This document shows positions 48,384 through 56,437 of a DNA stretch of 64,000 bases, in pieces. How positions within the stretch are numbered: position 1 is the first letter of the stretch; each line of letters opens with the position of its first letter. This stretch comes from a virus. Made by a program: the position numbers and the translations under genes. The notes under the pieces were generated by a model that saw only the letters and a list, made by a program, of their open reading frames with translations, was not told the origin of the DNA and did no database searches. Location: the IMG/VR virus record IMGVR_UViG_3300018790_000468, positions 48,224 through 112,223 of that record. The stretch is one strand, 5' to 3'.

Positions 48384-49982
48384 ATGGGAACATTCAACAC
48401 ATCTCTACCATCACCGGATACTGATAATATATATAGGTTTGGTGATAATACTGAATATTATTATGATTTAATACTATACAATGCAAATGAAGAGTTTGTG
48501 AGACTGAAAACTCAAGGAGTAAAAGAATTGATAATAAATGATAATTTTTTAGATTTCTTTCACAAAGGCACTCTCACTTTTCGCAATGATATTGATGCTA
48601 TAGAAAAAATTACAACAGAGCCAAGCGGCACATCACAAAACTTCTTTGGTACCAATTTTGCCCCCTCCAAGGGCGGGCAAAACACTTTGCTCCCTTTTGC
48701 GTTTAGAGGTGATTGCCGTGATTATCTCATTGTGGATATATGCCCTCGTCTATATGATAACCAACCTAATTATAACAATGGTGAGCAGGTTAATAAAATA
48801 TGGAGACTTAAATTTGTTTTTGCTATCTATGATATTGAAGACATAACTGGACAAACGGCAGATGAGAAATATAAAAAATTGCATTTTTGGGATTACAGTT
48901 ATCAATTAATGACAGAGAGAAATATAGATTTTTCTACTGCGCAGTATGTCAAAGCTGCTGATAAAGTTAATTTGGATGATAGCGAACGAGCCATGAAAAC
49001 AGGCTTAGCTGTGAAGCAAATAATTGAAAATACATTCCCTTCTACAGAAGGTTACACTCTTAAATTTGGCGAGTTTGATGAAGGTAGCACCAGTATATTC
49101 TATTCTTCACCTATTGCATCAAAAGCTTTATTTGACTATCAATACATTGATTCTTTTCATGTGAGCAGTCCCAGCAACAATTATGATTTCTGCGTACTAC
49201 GCAAAGAGAGATACACAAATGAGTGGACTTACAAGTCACTTAAAAATTACTTTGACAATGCGTATGAGAGAAGAGTCACAAACAATCAGGATGGTGGTGG
49301 CGCTCTGCATTTAGAGAAATTTTTGGTGGGCAATTACAGTGACAGTAACAGCTCCAACTTCACAAACGTCACAAGAACACCAGTTAGTATAAAAAATAAC
49401 GCTTATTTGCCCGATTATTCACAAATACAAAAATACAGATTTTTTCCTACTGCAGGCAATGATGTGCAGAATTTCATCACTACAAACCAAGTGCATGCGT
49501 ATGATTCTATGAACAAAGAGTTCATCATTGATGTGCAAGAGAATGACTTCACAAGAATATTGGACATATTTGAAACAAATTATGTGCAGGCATTCAAGGG
49601 CAATGCCTCTGGACCCTGGTCCACTTTAACTAAAAACGAATACCGCAGAAATAATACCAATTATAATGCTGATTACAGTGTTGCTCTTTCTCGGGATCAA
49701 AGACTATCTGCAGGTAGAAATGCAGTGCTTAAAAAAGCATTGTTTTTAAACAATACAATTAATTTTGTAGCACCCGGGCTAACAATGCGACAAGCTGGCA
49801 GATTCATTTCAATTGACAGGGACAGCGCACAACCCAGCAACAAATTTGATGATAAATTTCTTGGCACATATTTTGTTGTGGAAGTTAATCACGTGTTTCG
49901 CGGTAATACATATGAAACAGAGATGACTTGTGTCAAGCCATACATCTTTTCTGATCCCAAGAATGTGGAGGATGTGGTATGA
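48384..49982 (+). CDS. 27: Baseplate hub protein (gp27-like)
   Basis: 532 aa (T4 gp27 391). C-terminal PGLTMRQAGRFISIDRDSAQ, then DKFLGTYFVVEVNHVFRGNT and YETEMTCVKPY, match hub-domain ends of gp27/gpD-type proteins. The N-terminal ELIINDNFLDFFHKGTLTFR is the first tube-like hub domain. Expected to form the trimeric hub carrying the tail spike. ATGA overlap with the next gene. Confidence 0.7.
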   Translation: MGTFNTSLPSPDTDNIYRFGDNTEYYYDLILYNANEEFVRLKTQGVKELIINDNFLDFFHKGTLTFRNDIDAIEKITTEPSGTSQNFFGTNFAPSKGGQNTLLPFAFRGDCRDYLIVDICPRLYDNQPNYNNGEQVNKIWRLKFVFAIYDIEDITGQTADEKYKKLHFWDYSYQLMTERNIDFSTAQYVKAADKVNLDDSERAMKTGLAVKQIIENTFPSTEGYTLKFGEFDEGSTSIFYSSPIASKALFDYQYIDSFHVSSPSNNYDFCVLRKERYTNEWTYKSLKNYFDNAYERRVTNNQDGGGALHLEKFLVGNYSDSNSSNFTNVTRTPVSIKNNAYLPDYSQIQKYRFFPTAGNDVQNFITTNQVHAYDSMNKEFIIDVQENDFTRILDIFETNYVQAFKGNASGPWSTLTKNEYRRNNTNYNADYSVALSRDQRLSAGRNAVLKKALFLNNTINFVAPGLTMRQAGRFISIDRDSAQPSNKFDDKFLGTYFVVEVNHVFRGNTYETEMTCVKPYIFSDPKNVEDVV

Positions 49983-51613
49983 GTATTAAGACCATGGTAC
50001 CACAGCTTTGCGACATTAACCTCGCATCATCCAAATACATACTTGAGAAGTATACTAATTATCTTGATTATCTTGGCAAATTTGTGGATCAAATAGAGAC
50101 AGCCATCCTTTATAGAAACACTTTCTTTGATAACAACTCAATTGACACCCGGGTAGAATTTTTTAATAATCTACAAGAGAAGTTTAAAACTTTTAGCGAA
50201 GATTTTGTTGCATATTGGTATGAAATATACAGAAGCAATCCTGAGTTTTTAAAATCTAAAGTTACTAACAGTACTCTGGTGCTGGATAGTGATTGCATCG
50301 GTAAATTTACCAACTCAACATATGTTATTGACGACAGTGTGAGTCCAATTTCAGATTGGTCCATGAACAGCGCTCCGCCCCCCTCTTGCATACCTTACAA
50401 CACATTGCAAAAAATTTCACCCTGGACAAAGCAGCTAATTGAAAGAGCTAGCTTCAGAACAACCAACATGTATCGGAGTAACATTGCAATGGTGCAACCA
50501 GTAGACACAAGCCCCATGCGCGCACATGGTACCAACCTGGTTACAGACGAACTATATTACACAAGAACTGTGTCCGAAATCAAACGCATAGCAATAGAAA
50601 AGATTACAAAAAAATTCGAAAAAGAAGTAAAAATCTTGTTACGTTACTGTAACATAAACGATAATGAAGCTCTGAACTATCAAGATGCAAAGCAAAACAA
50701 GAGCTTCATTGGACAGTATACGTTTGAAATGGAGATAGAGAGCGCAAGATACCAGGTGGATGTGTTATCAAATAGAATTAAGCAGCTAAAGAGTAGGTTA
50801 TCTAATGAAGATGTTTTATCATCTGAACAAAGCGTAACAGTTAGTATCAATCAAAAGACAACTGCACAATTGGATAGGATTTATAAAGATAACCTGCTCA
50901 CCCGCTTAGACCAGCTCATACCACGCAACATATACAAAACTATTGCTGTCATGGAACAAACAGAAGTAACACCTGCTTCAGATACATTTAAAGAATTGAA
51001 TGCTGGTGTGGTACCTGACACAGTAACAAACGCAACTGCAGCACAACAGACATCAAGCCAAGGGAGTGCAATACCAGTAACATTTAATCACTTCTCAGAC
51101 AATGTGTCTTACCCCACTTACCAGTCACCTGCATGGGCCACAGACGTTGCACAATGCTTGGGTGTGGGTGCCACTCTTGAAGCTTTCAATGGATTTGCTG
51201 ATCCACTCACTGAGTTTGCAAATGCATCTTCTGCAGATTTTGATCTGTTTAGTTCATTGAGTGAAATTAAACCTTTTGGTATTGATCTAACAAATTTCAC
51301 CATAGAACCCGACGCCATCTTGCTGCAGCTGCAAAGCATGCTGAATGCATTTGATGTATCCTCCATATCAACATTGTTTGGCTCTAATTTTGCAATACCA
51401 TCCTTCACACTGGGTGAGTTGTTTGATAAAGCTGGTAAAGTAGGCGATCTCAAAGAAATAGCACTTAAACAAGCCACAGATGCTGCATTGAATACTATAA
51501 AAGATACAACGTTGAATATACTAGAAAGCTTGGCTTGTGGCACTGCTCAAACTGTTCTGGCAGGTGGTGGTGGCTTCGGTCCGCTCAGAAACCTGGCAGG
51601 TGGTATCGTCTGA
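49979..51613 (+). CDS. Baseplate/virion protein, unknown
   Basis: 544 aa. Helical N-terminal half with long coiled segments (LDYLGKFVDQIETAILYRNT, RYQVDVLSNRIKQLKSRLSN), a Thr/Gln-rich linker near 350, and a C-terminal hydrophobic Gly-rich end (CGTAQTVLAGGGGFGPLRNL). No family recognised; hub neighbourhood suggests a baseplate part. One of very few genes preceded by an SD-like GGAGG (7 nt before ATG). Its last 93 nt overlap the antisense gp16-like gene. Confidence 0.55.
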   Translation: MSIKTMVPQLCDINLASSKYILEKYTNYLDYLGKFVDQIETAILYRNTFFDNNSIDTRVEFFNNLQEKFKTFSEDFVAYWYEIYRSNPEFLKSKVTNSTLVLDSDCIGKFTNSTYVIDDSVSPISDWSMNSAPPPSCIPYNTLQKISPWTKQLIERASFRTTNMYRSNIAMVQPVDTSPMRAHGTNLVTDELYYTRTVSEIKRIAIEKITKKFEKEVKILLRYCNINDNEALNYQDAKQNKSFIGQYTFEMEIESARYQVDVLSNRIKQLKSRLSNEDVLSSEQSVTVSINQKTTAQLDRIYKDNLLTRLDQLIPRNIYKTIAVMEQTEVTPASDTFKELNAGVVPDTVTNATAAQQTSSQGSAIPVTFNHFSDNVSYPTYQSPAWATDVAQCLGVGATLEAFNGFADPLTEFANASSADFDLFSSLSEIKPFGIDLTNFTIEPDAILLQLQSMLNAFDVSSISTLFGSNFAIPSFTLGELFDKAGKVGDLKEIALKQATDAALNTIKDTTLNILESLACGTAQTVLAGGGGFGPLRNLAGGIV

Positions 51614-52042
51614 TGACACATCAATAACATTGGCTTCCTTGACAAGTTTCTTAAACATGTCCTCTCTTGTGCCAACAAGCATATCCTTGGCGTCACCTAT
51701 GAGATCTCTCTTGAGATCATGATCCATTCTCTTCAAATCCTTGAGTGTATCACTCTTTTTATCTTGCACCATTATTTTGTTTAGTGTCTCAATTGCAGCA
51801 GATGTTGCATTGAGAAGCTCTGCATATGCAGACAAATCCTTTGCATCTGGTGCAGCATTCAAATACACATTTAAATTCTTCACCAAATCCAACCCTTCAT
51901 TTATAACTGTGCTGGCACTCTCAATGATGTATTGCTCCAAATTATCCTTGGTCGCAGATTTGCGAATCTCCTTCTTAACCTCAGTATTCTTTTCCTTCAA
52001 AGCATCTATTATGTTGTCAATGTCATCACTATTATCAGGCAT
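51521..52042 (-). CDS. 16: Terminase small subunit (gp16-like)
   Basis: 173 aa (T4 164). Central helical segment STVINEGLDLVKNLNVYLNA...AYAELLNATSAAIETLNKIM parallels the gp16 core (ILETAKN...ME-FA-LM...NREILKLHKDMK). Acidic and disordered at both ends, as in gp16. gp16 recognises DNA and regulates gp17. It is unusual to find it 13 kb from gp17 and antisense to the end of 49979-51613. The last 30 residues (Thr/Ser/Cys-rich) come from that overlap. Late promoter GATAAATA 7 nt upstream. Confidence 0.62.
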   Translation of the reverse strand: MPDNSDDIDNIIDALKEKNTEVKKEIRKSATKDNLEQYIIESASTVINEGLDLVKNLNVYLNAAPDAKDLSAYAELLNATSAAIETLNKIMVQDKKSDTLKDLKRMDHDLKRDLIGDAKDMLVGTREDMFKKLVKEANVIDVSSDDTTCQVSERTEATTTCQNSLSSATSQAF

Positions 52043-52049
52043 ATGTAGT

Positions 52050-52057
52050 TATTTATC
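52050..52057 (-). promoter_or_regulatory. Late promoter of gp16-like gene (GATAAATA)
   Basis: On the - strand, 7 nt before the ATG at 52042; abuts the -35 of the divergent dUTPase promoter. Confidence 0.6.
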
Positions 52058-52084
52058 TTGATTTCTAGAATTTCATATTAATAT
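52058..52084 (+). promoter_or_regulatory. Early promoter of dut
   Basis: TTGATT (52058-52063), 15 bp, TAATAT (52079-52084), 6 nt to the GTG at 52091. Confidence 0.5.
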
Positions 52085-52090
52085 TAGTAC

Positions 52091-52525
52091 GTGAAGTTAG
52101 CACTTGAATTCATTAAAACACATGAGCATGCAAGATTGCCTTGCAAGAATCATGCAAACGACACTGGGTATGATGTGTACAGCATAGAGAATGTGTGCAT
52201 ACCTGCACGTGGATCCAACCTTGTGCCAGTGGGTCTGCAGTTTGCATGCATACCTGCAGGTTATTGGGTGCGTGTGGAATCACGCAGCGGATTAGGTTTC
52301 AAGCATGGGATAATGGCACACCCAGGAATTATTGACAATGGTTACCGTGGTGATGCAGGTATCAAGCTTTACAATCTCACAAACAACGATTACACTGTTA
52401 ATCGCGGTGATAGAATTGCACAATTTGTAATGTATCCGTTGGCATCAGATGTGGCAATTGGGTTCACTGAGATTGCTTCAGAGTCTGATCGAGGTGACAA
52501 GGGCTTTGGAAGCTCTGGCAAATGA
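52091..52525 (+). CDS. dut: dUTP diphosphatase (trimeric dUTPase)
   Basis: 144 aa, GTG start. Hydrolyses dUTP to dUMP, protecting phage DNA from uracil and feeding dTMP synthesis. All five motifs are visible: NDTGYDVYS (1), ESRSGLGFKHGI (2), GIIDNGYRGDAGIKLYN (3), GDRIAQFVM (4) and SDRGDKGFGSSGK (5). Full active site. ATGA overlap with the clamp loader gene. Confidence 0.96.
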   Translation: MKLALEFIKTHEHARLPCKNHANDTGYDVYSIENVCIPARGSNLVPVGLQFACIPAGYWVRVESRSGLGFKHGIMAHPGIIDNGYRGDAGIKLYNLTNNDYTVNRGDRIAQFVMYPLASDVAIGFTEIASESDRGDKGFGSSGK

Positions 52526-53454
52526 ACTTCAATAATCTGTGGGTGGAGAAATATCGACCCAAATCTCTATCTGATATTGTTCTCACAAAAGAAACAAGAT
52601 CAATCGTTACATCCTTCAAGGATAAGAAGGAGATACCCAACTTATTACTAATTGGCATACAAGGCATTGGCAAGACGTCTCTGGCAAAGATCATTGTTAA
52701 TGACATTTTAGGGTGTCAATACCTGTACATAAATGCAAGTGATGAGAATGGCATTGATACCATACGGACCAAGGTGGTCAGCTTTTCCAAGACCAAGAGC
52801 TTTGATGGCAACATCAAGGTCATAATATTGGACGAAGTGGATGGTATCAGCCTTGAGGCACAGAAAGCTTTGAGAAACACAATGGAGGAATATTCTGCCA
52901 ATACTCGCTTCATACTGACCGGTAATTATAAGCACAAAATCATACAAGCTCTGCAGAGCCGCTGTCAGGAGCTAAATTTGATACCACCTCTTGAGGGTAT
53001 GGCCAAGCGAGTACTCACCATCTTGAGAGATGAAAATGTACAGCTTGATGAAGCACAGAAGAGGGACTTGGTAACGCTAATCAAGAAGCTATACCCTGAT
53101 TTTAGAAAAATAATTAATGAAATTCAAAAATTTAGCAGCTCTGGTAGTCTGTCAATACCGCAGCTGTCCATTAATAATGATGTGGTTGTCAAGATTGTTG
53201 ACTTCATTAAATTGAAGAAAAGCAATTTGGGCAGAAAGTATTACATTGAAAATGAAGAAAAGTTTCAAGGTGATTACACAACTCTGTTGCGTGAATTCTT
53301 CAATTTTATCAATGACACCATGGATTTTAATGACGAGAAAGCAAAAAGAGCATTATTAGTTATTTCTGAACATCTATACAGAAGTAGTTTTGTAGTGGAT
53401 CAAGAGATTAATTTCTACAGCTGCATCATAGCGCTGGAAGGATTAATAATTTAG
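52522..53454 (+). CDS. 44: Clamp loader ATPase subunit (gp44)
   Basis: 310 aa (T4 319). AAA+ subunit that opens gp45. Seen: WVEKYRPKSLSDIV, Walker A GIQGIGKTS (45-53), Walker B IILDEVDGIS, LTGNYKHKI (sensor 1), and SRCQE, where the SRC arginine-finger motif is retained. Unlike in T4, it lies far from gp45 and among baseplate genes, and no gp62 partner is visible here. Converges on 53451-54044 with a 4-nt overlap. Confidence 0.93.
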   Translation: MNFNNLWVEKYRPKSLSDIVLTKETRSIVTSFKDKKEIPNLLLIGIQGIGKTSLAKIIVNDILGCQYLYINASDENGIDTIRTKVVSFSKTKSFDGNIKVIILDEVDGISLEAQKALRNTMEEYSANTRFILTGNYKHKIIQALQSRCQELNLIPPLEGMAKRVLTILRDENVQLDEAQKRDLVTLIKKLYPDFRKIINEIQKFSSSGSLSIPQLSINNDVVVKIVDFIKLKKSNLGRKYYIENEEKFQGDYTTLLREFFNFINDTMDFNDEKAKRALLVISEHLYRSSFVVDQEINFYSCIIALEGLII

Positions 53455-54044
53455 CGTTTGGGCAAGTAGCGGTGCACGTAGTTACTGACTGCAGGTGATT
53501 TCTCTTTGTCTGCCGGCATGCTGGGAATCTTCACATTTTTATTAAGAAGCTTTCTGTCACCTTTGATAAGCTTGCCTGTACCATCATCTGAAGTAACAGT
53601 GTGAGCAATCTGTTGATTGTCCTCTGGCTTCTCTTGCTCTGGCTTAATCTGTGTGTTGTCTTTTCTTTTCAGTGAATCCGGTATGGGTGGCAGGTTAATG
53701 CCATTGCCGTACGGTTCCAAATATTTTGCAGGTACAGTCAAATAAGTGACATATCGGCCAGGTGCTATTTCTTGTGTAATATCCACGTCAAACTCACTGC
53801 CCGTGATTTCTGCATTGCCTGAACCTTGTGCAGTTGGCCGTGTAGGCTTAACGGAACTCACGCGCAACAACAAATCAGACTCTGACCATGCTTTTAGTGT
53901 GTCCTTGTACTCTTGTGTTTGATCCTTGTAAAAATCTGACTTGAAAACATCACTCTTAACATGCACCATGGCACCACCTAGAAAACCACCACGTGTTAAT
54001 TTCTGCAAGTATGTCTCCAGTAATGTATCAAATCTCTTCTTCAT
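53451..54044 (-). CDS. Capsid-targeted protein, unknown
   Basis: 197 aa. The tag MKKRFDTLLETYLQKL holds LLE|T. A folded part follows (about 25-115) with GGAMVHVKSDVFKSDFYKDQ, FDVDITQEIAPGRYVTYLTV and KYLEPYGNGINLPPIPDSLK, then a disordered Lys/Pro/Gln-rich tail. No family recognised. A perfect TATAAATA ends 6 nt upstream of the ATG. Confidence 0.62.
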   Translation of the reverse strand: MKKRFDTLLETYLQKLTRGGFLGGAMVHVKSDVFKSDFYKDQTQEYKDTLKAWSESDLLLRVSSVKPTRPTAQGSGNAEITGSEFDVDITQEIAPGRYVTYLTVPAKYLEPYGNGINLPPIPDSLKRKDNTQIKPEQEKPEDNQQIAHTVTSDDGTGKLIKGDRKLLNKNVKIPSMPADKEKSPAVSNYVHRYLPKR

Positions 54045-54050
54045 TATATA

Positions 54051-54058
54051 TATTTATA
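54051..54058 (-). promoter_or_regulatory. Late promoter (perfect TATAAATA)
   Basis: On the - strand, 6 nt before the ATG at 54044. Confidence 0.75.
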
Positions 54059-54091
54059 TCTTCAAAACTAATTTTGTATATATAATTTGAT

Positions 54092-54099
54092 ACTAAATA
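54092..54099 (+). promoter_or_regulatory. Late promoter of gp25 (ACTAAATA)
   Basis: 6 nt before the ATG at 54106. Confidence 0.5.
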
Positions 54100-54105
54100 A
54101 TCTAT

Positions 54106-54576
54106 ATGAGCATTAGAATAGAAAGCATCAAAGATGTTACCAACATCAATGATCTTAAGTATCAAGATTTAAAGTTAGATTTTGAGTATAGTTACACACA
54201 AAATTCACAATTTCTGAAGACCAACGAAATTATTGATCTCAAAGTGGATTATGATCTGAATGCCGTTAAGAACAGCTTAAGAAACATGTTTATAACCAAT
54301 CGTGGTGAAAAACTACTAAATCCATACTTTGGCATTGGGCTAGCTAGCTTTGTATTTGATCAAGCAACACAATCAACTGCCAAGATCATTGGCGATGCCA
54401 TCCTAACCAACATCAATACCTTTGAACCCAGAGTGCAGGTGAACAGGGTAAATGTCATTGCCAATGAAGATGACAACAGCTACACAATCAACATAATCAT
54501 GAGTGTACCACAATTAAAAGCTGAATTAGTAAACCTAATAGGCCTATTAAATAACAGAGGATTTACTTTTGTCTAA
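54106..54576 (+). CDS. 25: Baseplate wedge protein (gp25, GPW family)
   Basis: 156 aa (T4 132). Seen: LDFEYSYTQNSQFLKTNEII (N-terminal sheath-like part), DLNAVKNSLRNMFITNRGEK with PYFGIGLASFVFDQ (GPW/gp25 signature, including the E-P/PYFG-type motif), and a C-terminal VPQLKAELVNLIGLLNNRGF. It connects sheath and baseplate wedge. Followed by gp6 as in T4. Confidence 0.9.
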   Translation: MSIRIESIKDVTNINDLKYQDLKLDFEYSYTQNSQFLKTNEIIDLKVDYDLNAVKNSLRNMFITNRGEKLLNPYFGIGLASFVFDQATQSTAKIIGDAILTNINTFEPRVQVNRVNVIANEDDNSYTINIIMSVPQLKAELVNLIGLLNNRGFTFV

Positions 54577-54578
54577 TT

Positions 54579-56435
54579 ATGAGTTCAACAACAAATCAAG
54601 ACGCCAATCTTACAATTAATCAGCAAGGCTATGCTGCATTTGATGCCACATCATTAAAGCAGTTAATTATTGACAGGCTCAACAACGGCACACTCTTCAC
54701 AGATCAAAACTATGAGGGGAGCAATATTTCAGCAGTTATTGACATTGTTTCCTATGCTTACCATGTGCTCTTGTTTTATCTGAACAGGACAGCATCTGAA
54801 AGCTTGTTCAGCCAGGCAACACTTTATGAAAACATAAGCAAAATTGTAAAGGAATTAAATTACAAACCCATTGGGTACCAGACTGCACTTTTAAGTTTTG
54901 TGGCCACTGCTTCAAAACTTCTCATCAAAGATACATACACCATTAAAAGATATTCTTACTTCACTGTGAATGGTGTTAGCTACAGTTTCAATAGTGACGT
55001 TACTTTTGTTAAAAACACGGACACCGACGAAGCATTAACACTCTTCAGTGACAACAATTTGCTGTATCAAGGTGCGTATGTAGAATACCCGCTGTACAAT
55101 GCCATAGGCGATGATTTTGAGGCCCTCACTATAACCTATGTGGCAAATAATGCAAATCAAAAAATTGACCATTTTAACATTGATGTGTATGTGAAAGAAA
55201 AAACAACTGGCAAGTATTACAAATATGCTGAAACATCGTCACTGTTCTTGAATGATTCCAACGCGCGTGTATTTGAAAAACGTTTTGATGAAAATGAAAG
55301 ATATGAAATTAAATTTGGCAATGGCATCACAGGCAGAAAGTTACAAGCTGGGGATCAAGTAGCAATATATTTCTTACAAACAGATGGTACACAAGGTGAG
55401 ATAGACATTGGCATCTTAAATTCAAACAAGTTATTTTTGTACAGTTCTTTGCGGTACAACAGCATCATAGCTGATACTGTATCTGAAAATCTGCTGCTCT
55501 TGGACGACAATCAAACCAAATACCTCACATTTTCTAACACTGACCCATCCACAAGCTATCAGGACAAAGAATCAGCCGAGCAAATCAAATCAAATGCACC
55601 CAAGATTTACAATTCACAATACAGACTGGTTACTGCTAGTGACTATGAGGTGTTCGTAAATAGAAACTTTGCAAACATTATAAGCTCCACAAAAGCTGTT
55701 AATAACTGGGATTACTTAAACGGGCATTTCCGATACTTTTACGACTTGCAGTTGAACAAACCCAATGATGATTCACGTGTTCTATTGAACCAGACTCGTT
55801 TTGCTGATACTTGTGATTTTAACAATGTGTACATATATGGCATTCCACGATTGGAAAGAATCACCTCACTTACACAGCGAACAAATTATCTCAACGCTGC
55901 ACAAAAAGAACTGCTGCTCAATCAATTGCAAAACTACAAGACACTCACAGCAGAAGTAATAATAACTGACCCTGTGTATGTGGCTGTTGATTTTGGAATA
56001 AGACGGGCAGGTGAAACGTTGTCTCCTGATATAACCAACGATTGCAAGCTTGTGATAACCAAGAATGTATTGTCACAGATTGATAACCAAACTATTAAAA
56101 ACAATGCATACAACATTATAAAAACATTCTTTGACTCCAGAAACAATAGCCTGGGCATATTATTTGATATAAACGACATCACATCCCAAATTTTTAATAT
56201 TGCAGGTGTGGAAGATTTTTATGTTGAGAGAACAGATGAACAGGGCACGTTTACTGTGCCTGGCTTAAATTTTCTGTTCTGGAATCCTGTGTATCCAGAT
56301 GGTGATACACAAATCATTGCTCAGAATTATCAATTGCCGTACTTCAAGTATCCCTTCTTGAATAACCCACTTGAATTTCTTAACAAAATAGAGGTGCTCG
56401 CAACAACAAATGTTAATACAAAAATTGAGTATTAA
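54579..56435 (+). CDS. 6: Baseplate wedge protein (gp6, baseplate J family)
   Basis: 618 aa (T4 660). Seen: an N-terminal region AVIDIVSYAYHVLLFYLNRT conserved in T4 gp6-type proteins, a beta-rich middle with GNGITGRKLQAGDQVAIYFL, YRLVTASDYEVFVNRNFANI (J-like core) and a C-terminal LGILFDINDITSQIFNIAGV. Forms the iris ring of the baseplate. Position after gp25 confirms. Confidence 0.88.
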   Translation: MSSTTNQDANLTINQQGYAAFDATSLKQLIIDRLNNGTLFTDQNYEGSNISAVIDIVSYAYHVLLFYLNRTASESLFSQATLYENISKIVKELNYKPIGYQTALLSFVATASKLLIKDTYTIKRYSYFTVNGVSYSFNSDVTFVKNTDTDEALTLFSDNNLLYQGAYVEYPLYNAIGDDFEALTITYVANNANQKIDHFNIDVYVKEKTTGKYYKYAETSSLFLNDSNARVFEKRFDENERYEIKFGNGITGRKLQAGDQVAIYFLQTDGTQGEIDIGILNSNKLFLYSSLRYNSIIADTVSENLLLLDDNQTKYLTFSNTDPSTSYQDKESAEQIKSNAPKIYNSQYRLVTASDYEVFVNRNFANIISSTKAVNNWDYLNGHFRYFYDLQLNKPNDDSRVLLNQTRFADTCDFNNVYIYGIPRLERITSLTQRTNYLNAAQKELLLNQLQNYKTLTAEVIITDPVYVAVDFGIRRAGETLSPDITNDCKLVITKNVLSQIDNQTIKNNAYNIIKTFFDSRNNSLGILFDINDITSQIFNIAGVEDFYVERTDEQGTFTVPGLNFLFWNPVYPDGDTQIIAQNYQLPYFKYPFLNNPLEFLNKIEVLATTNVNTKIEY

Positions 56436-56437
56436 AA

